Shown in pieces: positions 8,523 through 14,297 of a stretch of DNA of 14,297 bases. A program made the translations under genes and the position numbers. This stretch comes from Sulfidibacterium sp964473395 (GTDB taxonomy: Bacteria > Bacteroidota > Bacteroidia > Bacteroidales > F082): positions 1 through 14,297 of the forward strand of contig CAYYOW010000054.1 of the NCBI GenBank assembly GCA_964473395.1, in the 5' to 3' direction. Below the pieces are notes generated by a model. That model saw only the letters and a program-made list of their open reading frames with translations, was not told where the DNA came from and ran no database searches. Every line of letters begins with the position of its first letter. The stretch's first letter is position 1.

Positions 8523-8554
8523 CTAAGATACAGCGAAAAAATTTGCCGGCAAAA
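8523..8554 (-). promoter_or_regulatory. Promoter of the GlmU-like gene
   Basis: Read on the minus strand, TTTTG (8554-8550) is followed after exactly 19 bases by TATCTTAG (8530-8523). The second box differs from TAnnTTTG by one base. Both boxes and the 19-bp spacing fit the primary Bacteroidota promoter (TTTG, 19 bp, TAnnTTTG). The start codon lies 25 bases downstream of the -7 box. Confidence 0.7.
8542..8553. promoter_or_regulatory. Perfect 12-bp palindrome over the -33 box
   Basis: TTTGCCGGCAAA is a perfect palindrome overlapping the -33 element of the GlmU-like gene's promoter, where a bound protein would block polymerase. The palindrome upstream of lon also has CCGG-containing ends, but the two differ in arrangement. 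Twelve bases can be symmetric by chance. Confidence 0.35.
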
Positions 8555-8623
8555 GGGAAACGGTATTATTCTTGGTACTACTGCAAATTTATTGGAAGAA
8601 TGATGTATTGTGTAATGATTATT

Positions 8624-8645
8624 GTCGGAGGTCAGAAGCCGGAAG
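8624..8645 (+). repeat. Short heptad array (left, forward)
   Basis: Three consecutive 7-base units, GTCGGAG, GTCAGAA and GCCGGAA plus one base, follow the pattern GnCnGAR. It is the same family as the array at 8730-8799 but on the opposite strand. The two arrays face each other across 84 bp. Confidence 0.6.
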
Positions 8646-8729
8646 AAAATTGCTCCTTGAATTCAGTATCCCAACATGCATAATCCGGTATAAATATTAG
8701 GTAGCTTTGCTATTGTATAAATGAAAAAA

Positions 8730-8799
8730 CTTCCGCCTTCAGCCTTCCATCTTCCATCTTCTGTCTTCCATCTTCTGTCTTCCGTCTTCTGTCTTTTCT
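8730..8799 (-). repeat. Long heptad array (right, inverted)
   Basis: Nine consecutive 7-base units of the form CTTCYRY run from 8730 to 8792: CTTCCGC, CTTCAGC, CTTCCAT twice, CTTCTGT, CTTCCAT, CTTCTGT, CTTCCGT and CTTCTGT (the second unit has A in place of Y). A decayed tenth unit follows. The first four bases are CTTC in all nine, while positions 5-7 vary. Unit length rules out CRISPR. Degenerate heptads of the form GGAAGnC are, from memory, common between genes in Bacteroidota. Confidence 0.88.
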
Positions 8800-8880
8800 T
8801 AAGAAGTGTACATTAGACACTACAAAAATAATTTGCCCACTAAAATGGTAGTAGAACCTTATTCTTTATTATTTCAAACC

Positions 8881-8912
8881 AAAAAAACCCCTGCCGTAAT
8901 CGACAAGGGTTC
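8881..8912 (-). terminator. Terminator of rpmE2
   Basis: On the minus strand AACCCTTG (8911-8904) pairs with CAGGGGTT (8893-8886), with one G-T pair, around a 10-base loop. A run of T corresponds to plus-strand A 8881-8887. It lies 22 bases after the rpmE2 stop codon. Confidence 0.85.
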
Positions 8913-8933
8913 TTTTGTAAACCTTTTTCAGAA

Positions 8934-9197
8934 TTATTTTTTCTTTTCCTGAAACTTTTGGTAACGGCTGCGGAATTTGTCCACACGACCGGCTGTATCC
9001 ACCAACTTCATCTTACCGGTAAAGAAAGGATGCGATTTGCTGGAAATCTCCAGTTTGACCAGGGGATATTCCTTACCATCTTCCCATACAATGGTATCTT
9101 TTGTGTTCACAGTTGAGCGGGAGATAAAAGTATAGTCGTTTGACATATCTTTAAAAACAACCAGCCTGTAATTCTTAGGATGAATATCTTTTTTCAT
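8934..9197 (-). CDS. rpmE2: 50S ribosomal protein L31, type B
   Basis: This 87-residue protein, MKKDIHPKNYRLVVFKDM onward with SRSTVNTKDTI, PLVKLEISSKSHPF and KLVDTAGRVDKF, is a clear type B L31 of the large ribosomal subunit. It contains no cysteine, so it is the zinc-independent form. I place the start at ATG 9195-9197, which gives the usual N-terminus MKKxIHPxNYR. An in-frame ATG at 9221 would add eight basic residues that family members lack, and it lies almost on the expected transcription start. The gene stands alone between its own promoter box and terminator. Confidence 0.97.
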   Translation of the reverse strand: MKKDIHPKNYRLVVFKDMSNDYTFISRSTVNTKDTIVWEDGKEYPLVKLEISSKSHPFFTGKMKLVDTAGRVDKFRSRYQKFQEKKK

Positions 9198-9232
9198 TTT
9201 TCTTTGTTTTTTTCCTATCAATTTTGGGGGTG

Positions 9233-9240
9233 CAAAAATA
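9233..9240 (-). promoter_or_regulatory. -7 box of rpmE2
   Basis: The minus strand reads TATTTTTG, an exact TAnnTTTG match, 35 bases before the chosen start codon. No TTG is present at 19 bp upstream, so the -33 element is weak or absent. Confidence 0.6.
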
Positions 9241-9303
9241 TCTCAAATCACTTTAATATCCTAATTTTTCCCGGAGATTTTTTTCTGCTTTTTGCAAAAT
9301 AAC

Positions 9304-9331
9304 TCCTGATGAGCCGGAAGCTCCGTCAGGA
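9304..9331 (-). terminator. Probable terminator of the acyl-CoA reductase gene
   Basis: TCCTGA and TCAGGA (9304-9309 and 9326-9331) plus GAGC and GCTC (9311-9314 and 9320-9323) form a two-part hairpin with a 5-base loop. It begins 16 bases after the stop codon on the minus strand. The following T-rich stretch, TTATTTT, is imperfect. Confidence 0.65.
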
Positions 9332-9347
9332 TTAGAAAAACAGGTGA

Positions 9348-10412
9348 TTACAATCCAAGCAAAAAGGCCATTGTATCCACACCGTCGGCATAATCCCAGA
9401 GTTCCGGCGACTGGCTTTGGCCTATGGGCACAAGGCCTGTAAGAAAATCCGTTTCAGAGACAACACACTGTATCTTTTCGTTGTTTACCAGCAAATGGTT
9501 TCGCAATGTCACCGGATCTGAAAAATATTCATAATGTAACACGCTCACCGGGGAAGCGAATTTTGTATCTTCCACTACCAGCAGGTTTCCCGTATCAAAA
9601 TGATGTCGGCCATTCACGAGAAAAATGGCTTTGTTGTATTCGTAATTATTGAAATATTTATGGTTTTCGTTTACCTGCTGCCAGGCTTCAAAACTCCTCA
9701 GAAGGGGCTCAAAATTATAATCTAACGGGACAAATAGTTTAGCCACGTTGCGGCAACCCAGCCCATAGTAAAGAAAGACATCGGTGGCGAGGGCTTTCAG
9801 ACTTTCCTCCGGCTCACTTCCATCAAGTACAGCGATGCCATTACGGTTTTTGCGGATAATATGGGGATATTTTCCGAAGTAGTACTCAAAATAACGGGAA
9901 GTATTGTTGCTGCCAGTAGCAATAATAGCATCAAAACCTTTCATCTGCCCTTCCGTAAAATCGATGTACTTTCTGAAACCAGGTTCAATGGCCATCAGCA
10001 CTTCTGCCACCGCCGGCAACAACTTTTTATCATCCGAAGAGAGCCGTGCCAGGATGCGATGGCCACTCATAAGCACGCTTAAGAAGTCGTGAAAGCCCAC
10101 AGCTGGTACATTTCCAGCCATGATTACTCCCACCGTCTTAGGCTGAAAAGTTGTTTCGGTGGCAGAATCGTAAGCCGACAACCATTTTCGCAGCTTCTCT
10201 TCCCGCATACTCTCGCCCAGCAACAGCAAAGCATTGTAAACAAGATCTTTGGTAAACCACCCGTTATAATAAGCAGCTTCATCCGCCTCCTTGCGAAGCA
10301 ACTCTATTTTCGCCGTTTCAGCTACGGTAAAGGAGTCGTTTCCCTCACCAAAAACATACCGCAAAGAACTTCCCAGCCTTATAAAGGCCAGTATCCTCTT
10401 TTCCAGTTCCAT
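9348..10412 (-). CDS. LuxC-type acyl-CoA reductase
   Basis: The 354-residue protein resembles the LuxC/acyl-CoA reductase branch of the aldehyde dehydrogenase superfamily, which reduces acyl-CoA to aldehyde with NAD(P)H. It has a nucleotide-binding-like segment VGVIMAGNVPAVGFHD (about 94-109) and a candidate catalytic cysteine C220 in YYGLGCRNVAKLFVP. I choose ATG 10410-10412. The longer frame opens with TTG at 10431-10433, which overlaps the -7 box and cannot be transcribed from that promoter. No luxD, luxE, luciferase or ferredoxin gene lies next to it, so bioluminescence is not implied. The acyl substrate and pathway are unknown. It appears monocistronic, with its own promoter box and terminator. 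Confidence 0.85.
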   Translation of the reverse strand: MELEKRILAFIRLGSSLRYVFGEGNDSFTVAETAKIELLRKEADEAAYYNGWFTKDLVYNALLLLGESMREEKLRKWLSAYDSATETTFQPKTVGVIMAGNVPAVGFHDFLSVLMSGHRILARLSSDDKKLLPAVAEVLMAIEPGFRKYIDFTEGQMKGFDAIIATGSNNTSRYFEYYFGKYPHIIRKNRNGIAVLDGSEPEESLKALATDVFLYYGLGCRNVAKLFVPLDYNFEPLLRSFEAWQQVNENHKYFNNYEYNKAIFLVNGRHHFDTGNLLVVEDTKFASPVSVLHYEYFSDPVTLRNHLLVNNEKIQCVVSETDFLTGLVPIGQSQSPELWDYADGVDTMAFLLGL

Positions 10413-10430
10413 TTTTGTTTCAATTTGTGG

Positions 10431-10438
10431 CAAAAATA
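10431..10438 (-). promoter_or_regulatory. -7 box of the acyl-CoA reductase gene
   Basis: The minus strand reads TATTTTTG, an exact TAnnTTTG match, 18 bases before the ATG at 10412. The leader would be only about a dozen bases. No TTG is seen 19 bp upstream. This box decides the start codon choice for the gene. Confidence 0.6.
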
Positions 10439-10518
10439 ACAGGAATTAGCGAATGAATTATTGAAATTGGTTAAAGTTATACTAAGAACCTGAGCCCGGT
10501 ATAAGATTTTCCTCACAG

Positions 10519-10615
10519 AAAGCCAATAGCGGGCCAGATTTATTGCTAAAAATCACGAAGTTACGGCGGACTATTACAAGGGTTTCCAGTACAAAGATAG
10601 TGTGCTATTGGCTTT
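10519..10615. repeat. 12-bp inverted repeat with 73-base loop, ending in a T run
   Basis: AAAGCCAATAGC (10519-10530) and GCTATTGGCTTT (10604-10615) are perfect inverted copies, and T continues to 10618. On the plus strand this has the shape of a long-loop terminator or a small structured RNA of about 100 bases. The minus strand of the loop carries an exact TATCTTTG (10599-10592). The loop is open in one frame on each strand, but without an ATG. Short terminal inverted repeats also suit a miniature mobile element, although I see no flanking target duplication. Confidence 0.55.
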
Positions 10616-10650
10616 TTTACATAAATTATATAAGTTTTTGCCATAATTAT

Positions 10651-10672
10651 GTAACAAGTGATCACGGTTGAC
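10651..10672. promoter_or_regulatory. Candidate operator upstream of the Crp/Fnr gene
   Basis: The perfect palindrome GTGATCAC (10658-10665) is the centre of a wider partial dyad with GTnA at one end and TnAC at the other. TGATCAC recurs at 10705-10711. The first copy lies directly upstream of a -7 box. Crp/Fnr proteins bind sites with TGA/TCA half-sites, so autoregulation is a fair guess, although the spacing is not that of E. coli CRP or FNR sites. Confidence 0.4.
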
Positions 10673-10676
10673 AAAT

Positions 10677-10684
10677 TAATTTTG
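10677..10684 (+). promoter_or_regulatory. -7 box, upstream promoter of the Crp/Fnr gene
   Basis: TAATTTTG followed by C matches TAnnTTTG exactly and sits just downstream of the GTGATCAC palindrome. Starting here, the leader would be about 75 bases. No TTG lies at 19 bp. Confidence 0.45.
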
Positions 10685-10738
10685 CAGCGCGCTACGCTAA
10701 AGATTGATCACCTTAAAAAGATTAGATATATTAATTGT

Positions 10739-10746
10739 TACTTTTG
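10739..10746 (+). promoter_or_regulatory. -7 box, proximal promoter of the Crp/Fnr gene
   Basis: TACTTTTG matches TAnnTTTG exactly, 19 bases before the ATG. This leader length is like those of neighbouring genes. No -33 TTG is seen at the expected distance, so choice between this box and the one at 10677 is open. Confidence 0.45.
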
Positions 10747-10765
10747 AAAAAAAAATTTAAGTAAA

Positions 10766-11401
10766 ATGGATACTACTTACCTATTTCTCAGAAAAATTTT
10801 TTATGATAAGAGTTTGGTGGATGAGCTAATGGACAAAAGCCAATTCATGGTTGTTCCGGCACACACCAAAATCCTTGAAGAAGACAAGTACATCAAGGTG
10901 GTTCCTTTGGTATTTGAGGGGAGAATAAAAGTCATGCGAAAGGTTGAATCGGGAAAAGAAATTCTACTTTATTATATCAACCCCGGCGAAAGTTGCGCCC
11001 TCTCCATTGTAGCTGGGATGAACCGAACAAAAAGTGTGGCTTACGCAGAAACTGAAACCGAGACGAAGATGTTTGCCATTCCCGTTGAAGTCCTGCGGGA
11101 TTTGCATTACCGTTATCCCCAATGTGATGACTTCCTTCTTCAGCTTTTTCATACACGTTTTAACGAACTCATCCTCTTTATCGATTCCATCGCATTTAAA
11201 ACAATGGATTTCAGACTTGTCAGCCATTTAAAAAAGAAGCAGAAAGAATCGGGAGCAGATGTCATTTACATAACACATCAGCAGCTGGCTGATGAGCTGG
11301 GAACGGCGAGAGAAGTTGTCTCGAGGTTGCTTAAACAACTGGAGAGGGATGGAAAAATCATCAATGGCCGATCAAAAATTGAAATTCCTGGGCAACTGTA
11401 A
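10766..11401 (+). CDS. Crp/Fnr family transcriptional regulator
   Basis: The 211-residue protein has an N-terminal cyclic-nucleotide-binding-like beta-roll (about 20-125, with PLVFEGRIKVMR and YYINPGESCALSIVAGM), a dimerisation helix (about 126-150) and a C-terminal winged helix-turn-helix (about 168-207, THQQLADELGTAREVVSRLL). It lacks the N-terminal cysteine cluster of oxygen-sensing FNR. Its only cysteines are C77 and C120, so it is not an iron-sulfur FNR. The arginine of the CRP phosphate-binding cassette is not evident, so cAMP binding is doubtful. The DUF2892 gene follows after 64 bp and may be a target. The effector is unknown. Confidence 0.92.
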   Translation: MDTTYLFLRKIFYDKSLVDELMDKSQFMVVPAHTKILEEDKYIKVVPLVFEGRIKVMRKVESGKEILLYYINPGESCALSIVAGMNRTKSVAYAETETETKMFAIPVEVLRDLHYRYPQCDDFLLQLFHTRFNELILFIDSIAFKTMDFRLVSHLKKKQKESGADVIYITHQQLADELGTAREVVSRLLKQLERDGKIINGRSKIEIPGQL

Positions 11402-11433
11402 CTTTTATCACCAATTTTCTCTATTTTCCGGTC

Positions 11434-11441
11434 TATTTTTG
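11434..11441 (+). promoter_or_regulatory. -7 box of the DUF2892 gene
   Basis: TATTTTTG, followed by CC, matches TAnnTTTG exactly, 24 bases before the ATG. The small gene can therefore be transcribed separately from the regulator gene upstream. No TTG stands 19 bp upstream, which would suit an activator-dependent promoter, though that is only a possibility. Confidence 0.55.
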
Positions 11442-11465
11442 CCTTAAACTTTAAAATATATCGCT

Positions 11466-11657
11466 ATGAAGCAGAATGTTGGTAGTACAGACAAAATCAT
11501 CCGGATTATTCTCAGCATCGTGATTGCCGCAGTGGGCTATTATTACAAAAGCTGGTGGGGACTTGTTGCCCTGATACCACTTTTGACTGTATTTATAAGT
11601 TTTTGCCCGATTTACCCGATTTTTGGTATCAGTACCAAAAAGGCAAAGACAAAATAG
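11466..11657 (+). CDS. Small inner-membrane protein, DUF2892 (YgaP-like membrane domain)
   Basis: This 63-residue protein begins MKQNVGSTDKIIRIIL and has two hydrophobic segments (about 10-27 and 31-50) with a short WWG turn between them. It continues FISFCPIYPIFGIST and ends in a lysine-rich tail. The N-terminal 'NxGxxDxxxRI' pattern and the 'CPxYxxxGxxT' motif are characteristic of DUF2892, known as the membrane part of YgaP-type rhodaneses. Here it occurs without the rhodanese. Two helices with a conserved cysteine suggest a role in membrane sulfur or redox chemistry, but that is unproven. It lies just behind a Crp/Fnr regulator and ahead of a strong terminator. Confidence 0.88.
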   Translation: MKQNVGSTDKIIRIILSIVIAAVGYYYKSWWGLVALIPLLTVFISFCPIYPIFGISTKKAKTK

Positions 11658-11684
11658 GCCTGCTGAGAATATCCCATTAAATAG

Positions 11685-11717
11685 AAAGCTGCTGTCATTT
11701 TTTACAGCGGCTTTTTT
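11685..11717 (+). terminator. Terminator after the DUF2892 gene
   Basis: AAAGCTGCTGT (11685-11695) pairs with ACAGCGGCTTT (11704-11714) with one G-T pair around an 8-base loop. T continues to 11717. It ends the regulator/DUF2892 transcripts before the topoisomerase promoter. Confidence 0.9.
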
Positions 11718-11789
11718 AGAATGTTTCTGAAACCCTTACTATTCCAAGGTTTTCAACAAATGATGTTTAAAAACTATTTCGTCCAAACG

Positions 11790-11819
11790 TTGTTTCCATT
11801 GGTCATTCTTCTATTTTTG
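11790..11819 (+). promoter_or_regulatory. Promoter of the topoisomerase gene
   Basis: TTG (11790-11792) is followed after exactly 19 bases by TATTTTTG (11812-11819), an exact -7 box. This is the best complete Bacteroidota promoter in the window. The ATG lies 16 bases further on, so the leader is about ten bases. Confidence 0.8.
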
Positions 11820-11835
11820 CAGCAAATCCGGAAAG

Positions 11836-13692
11836 ATGAGTGCAGAATACAATGATGACAGCATAAGATCACTTGACTGGAAAGAGCATATCCAGCTTAG
11901 ACCCGGTATGTATATTGGCAAACTGGGCGATGGCAGTTCGCCGGATGATGGTATTTATGTCTTATTGAAAGAGGTGATGGATAACTCCATCGACGAATAC
12001 ATCATGGGTCACGGGAAAATCATCGAGGTAACGATTAACGAGAGGCTGGTAACGATTCGTGATTATGGCCGCGGCATGCCGTTGGGAAAAGTTAAAGCCT
12101 GTGTGAGTCAGATAAATACGGGAGCAAAATACGATTCCAAAGTCTTTAAAAAGTCGGTTGGCCTCAACGGTATAGGCTGTAAAGCAGTTAACGCGTTGTC
12201 CACCTTTTTCAAAACCCAATCTATTCGTGAGGAAAAAACAAAAATTGTAGAATACCATCGCGGTGAGCTGATGAAGGATGAAGAAATTCAGGCTTGTAAT
12301 CTAAAACAGGGAACCATCATCAACTTCATCCCGGATGAAGAAATTTTCGGCAACATCCATTACATTTTTGAATATGTGGAAGAGATGTTGTGGAATTATG
12401 TTTTTTTGAACAACGGGCTTACCATAGTATTCAACGGACAGCGTATGCAGGCCAAAAACGGGCTTGTTGATTTGCTGGAACACAACCTCAATGGTAACGG
12501 TCCTCTCCGCTATCCCATTATTCATATCAGTGAAGATGATTTTGAGTGTGCTTTTTCTCACAGCTCACGTTCCTACAGTGAAGAATATTATTCTTTTGTA
12601 AACGGGCAGCACACCACCCAGGGAGGCACGCACCAAAGTGCTTTCAGAGAAGCAATTGTCAGGACTATTCGCGAATTTTATAAAAAAGATTTTGACACCA
12701 GTGATATCCGTACTTCACTTTTCGCTGCCATTAGTATAAAAGTTCAGGAGCCTATTTTCGAATCGCAAACCAAAACGAAACTGGGTTCGCAACATATGGA
12801 ACCGGGCGGACAGACCGTCAGGAATTATATTGGCGATATCATCAAACGCAACCTGGACAATTATCTGCATATTCATTCCGAAACTGCCGAAGAGCTATAC
12901 CGGAAAATCCTGCAATCTGAAAAAGAGCGCAAAGACATGGCCGGCATTAAAAAACTGGCCCGCGAAAGTGTGAAGAAAGCCAGCCTACACAACAAAAAGC
13001 TGCGTGACTGCCGCATTCATCTCAACTCGCATCACGAAAAAAGACTGGAGACTACACTGTTCATCACAGAGGGCGACTCGGCCAGCGGCTCCATTACCAA
13101 ATCGCGCGATGTACAAACACAGGCTGTCTTTAGTCTTAAAGGTAAACCTCTGAACAGCTACGGGCTAAGCAAAAAAATTGTTTACCAAAATGAAGAGTTT
13201 AACCTGCTACAAGCAGCTTTGAACATCGACGAAAGCCTGGAGAATCTGCGTTATAATAACATAGTAGTTGCTACCGATGCCGACGTTGACGGTATGCACA
13301 TCCGGATGTTGCTGCTCACCTTTTTCCTACAGTTTTATCCCGATTTGGTAAAAACGGGACACCTACATATTTTGCAAACACCGCTCTTCCGCGTCAGAAA
13401 CAAAAAAGATACCTTCTACTGCTATTCGGATGAAGAGCGCGTTAAAGCCATCGCGAAGTTAAAACCACATCCAGAAATCACCCGTTTTAAAGGACTGGGC
13501 GAGATCTCACCCAGCGAGTTTAAATACTTTATTGGCAAAAGCATACGCCTTGATCCCGTTATCCTGAAACGAGAGTTTTCCGTGGCAGAAACACTTGCCT
13601 TTTACATGGGAAAAAACACCCCCCAACGACAGCAATTTATTATAAACAACCTGCGTTTTGAAGAAGATGTGGTTGATGAAAAAGTAGCTTAA
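11836..13692 (+). CDS. parE: DNA topoisomerase IV subunit B (type IIA topoisomerase B subunit, short Bacteroidota form)
   Basis: The 618-residue protein is the ATPase and Toprim subunit of a type IIA topoisomerase. The GHKL ATPase domain shows E46 and N50 (KEVMDNSIDE), D76 (RDYGRGMP), a glycine-rich lid GLNGIGCKAVNALS (109-122) and the transducer lysines in QTKTKLG (311-317). The Toprim domain shows E412 (FITEGDSASGS) and the acidic triad D481, D483 and D485 (ATDADVDG). It ends soon after FKGLGEISPSEF, without the insert found in long GyrB proteins. The length and the GLNGIGCKA variant of the usual GLHGVGAS motif fit the Bacteroidota ParE type. No A subunit gene follows; the next gene is on the other strand. 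Gyrase B is the alternative, less likely at this length. Confidence 0.88.
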   Translation: MSAEYNDDSIRSLDWKEHIQLRPGMYIGKLGDGSSPDDGIYVLLKEVMDNSIDEYIMGHGKIIEVTINERLVTIRDYGRGMPLGKVKACVSQINTGAKYDSKVFKKSVGLNGIGCKAVNALSTFFKTQSIREEKTKIVEYHRGELMKDEEIQACNLKQGTIINFIPDEEIFGNIHYIFEYVEEMLWNYVFLNNGLTIVFNGQRMQAKNGLVDLLEHNLNGNGPLRYPIIHISEDDFECAFSHSSRSYSEEYYSFVNGQHTTQGGTHQSAFREAIVRTIREFYKKDFDTSDIRTSLFAAISIKVQEPIFESQTKTKLGSQHMEPGGQTVRNYIGDIIKRNLDNYLHIHSETAEELYRKILQSEKERKDMAGIKKLARESVKKASLHNKKLRDCRIHLNSHHEKRLETTLFITEGDSASGSITKSRDVQTQAVFSLKGKPLNSYGLSKKIVYQNEEFNLLQAALNIDESLENLRYNNIVVATDADVDGMHIRMLLLTFFLQFYPDLVKTGHLHILQTPLFRVRNKKDTFYCYSDEERVKAIAKLKPHPEITRFKGLGEISPSEFKYFIGKSIRLDPVILKREFSVAETLAFYMGKNTPQRQQFIINNLRFEEDVVDEKVA

Positions 13693-13781
13693 GTCAGCGA
13701 GTTTACACGGATTCAACATAATTCAAAGTAGTATTATTGGACCCTTCCGGAATTGAGGCTTTTCTTAGAATACTTCTCAGG

Positions 13782-14297
13782 TTACAAATAAAACCCAAAG
13801 CCAACTCTGATGAGCGGGTTACTATAAGGAGAATACTCATTATCGAGAAAATTATACAGCACAGACTCTGTGATAAAAGCTGAGTCGCCAATGGGCTGTA
13901 TAAATCCTAGACCTGCAAACAGGCTCTTCACAGTTCGGGTGGCATTGGCATCCACTGAGTAATAATCAGGAACACTCAGAATTTCATACTCAGTCTGCAC
14001 GTAAAGAGATTTCCAGAAAATATAACGTAAAAAAAGGCTTCCGCCATAAATATTGGAGTTGTATTTATTGCCAAAGCCGTCCTGATACCACTGATGCATG
14101 TATGTAAGCCGCGAGCCAATCTGAATTCTTTGTGTAAGGTCATATCCAATAATAGGGGTAATCTGGATGTATGAGTTGTAGGTAGAATAGCCACCACCAA
14201 AATCGCCGCCAACGAAAATTTTGCTACTCTGCTTTTTACTTTTTCCGGAAGGAGTGATCTTTTCCACTTTTCCGATTTGTTGATGAACTTTTGCAGT
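13782..14297 (-). CDS. Outer-membrane beta-barrel protein, 3' part (start beyond the window)
   Basis: The frame stays open from the window edge to the stop at 13782-13784, giving 172 residues. A GTG at 14267 exists in frame, but the reading continues upstream (TAKVHQQIGKVEK), so I treat the gene as cut at its 5' end, with its signal peptide outside. The visible part alternates polar and aromatic residues in short strands (KIFVGGDFGGGYSTYNSYIQ, RIQIGSRLTYMHQWYQDG, SLFLRYIFWKSLYVQTEYEI). It ends LIRVGFGFYL, which suits a small eight-stranded or similar barrel. Specific function is not recognisable. It converges on the topoisomerase gene, with 89 bp and no clear terminator between them. Confidence 0.72.
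   Translation of the reverse strand, partial: TAKVHQQIGKVEKITPSGKSKKQSSKIFVGGDFGGGYSTYNSYIQITPIIGYDLTQRIQIGSRLTYMHQWYQDGFGNKYNSNIYGGSLFLRYIFWKSLYVQTEYEILSVPDYYSVDANATRTVKSLFAGLGFIQPIGDSAFITESVLYNFLDNEYSPYSNPLIRVGFGFYL

Larger units (their letters stand above)
8498..8933. other. Intergenic region with promoter, repeats and terminator
   Basis: This 436-bp gap between two minus-strand genes holds the GlmU-like gene's promoter (8523-8554), a 12-bp palindrome (8542-8553), two heptad repeat arrays in opposite orientations (8624-8645 and 8730-8799) and the rpmE2 terminator (8881-8912). A TAGCTTTG box at 8702-8709 on the plus strand matches the -7 consensus exactly and precedes a 31-codon frame (8721-8816). 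That frame consists mostly of translated heptads, so I do not call it a gene. Confidence 0.6.

Noticed and set aside
8730..8799. Possible CRISPR array
   Set aside because: The unit is 7 bp with no spacers and no cas genes nearby.
8721..8816. 31-codon frame beginning MKKLPPSAFHLPSS behind an exact -7 box
   Set aside because: Nearly all of it is the heptad array read as protein. Such frames arise from the repeat itself, so it is not called as a gene.
9198..9221. Longer L31 start at 9221
   Set aside because: It adds eight residues absent from the family and would leave almost no leader after the promoter box at 9233-9240.
13703..13891. 62-codon minus-strand frame between parE and the barrel protein
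   Set aside because: It overlaps the 3' end of the barrel gene in another frame and looks like a shadow.

Overview
This window looks like chromosomal sequence from a member of the Bacteroidota, probably Bacteroidales or a near relative. The evidence is a TonB-dependent receptor with an N-terminal carboxypeptidase-regulatory-like domain, a GlmU-type protein of the Bacteroidota form, a cysteine-free type B ribosomal protein L31, a short topoisomerase B subunit, and promoter -7 boxes of the Bacteroidota form TAnnTTTG in front of most genes. Base composition is moderately AT-rich, with very AT-rich gaps. Genus cannot be resolved from the sequence alone.

Layout. 1-101 is the end of a FAD-dependent dehydrogenase. 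After a 390-bp AT-rich gap come a large TonB-dependent receptor (492-3101, +), a terminator, and a secreted nucleotide pyrophosphatase/phosphodiesterase-type enzyme (3180-4418, +). Just behind it lies a GC-richer open stretch that looks like the 3' remnant of another gene, then a bidirectional terminator shared with lon (4598-7069, -). The lon upstream region carries two inverted repeats. Next are a GlmU-like protein (7319-8497, -), a 436-bp gap with heptanucleotide repeat arrays in opposite orientations, rpmE2 (8934-9197, -) and a LuxC-type acyl-CoA reductase (9348-10412, -). A 353-bp divergent region with a long-loop inverted repeat leads to a Crp/Fnr regulator (10766-11401, +), a small DUF2892-type membrane protein (11466-11657, +), a topoisomerase IV B-type subunit (11836-13692, +) and, convergent with it, the 3' part of a small outer-membrane beta-barrel protein (13782-14297, -).

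How the genes relate. This is mostly a housekeeping neighbourhood of single-gene transcription units: nearly every gene has its own candidate promoter box, and terminators separate many of them. Two pairs may be functional: receptor plus secreted phosphodiesterase (envelope, nutrient acquisition) and Crp/Fnr regulator plus DUF2892 protein. I see no CRISPR array, tRNA, rRNA, insertion sequence or phage gene, and no convincing new multi-gene system. The most interesting material is non-coding: the two dyads in front of lon, the 97-bp inverted-repeat element between the acyl-CoA reductase and crp genes, the opposed heptad arrays, and the gene remnant at 4412-4534.
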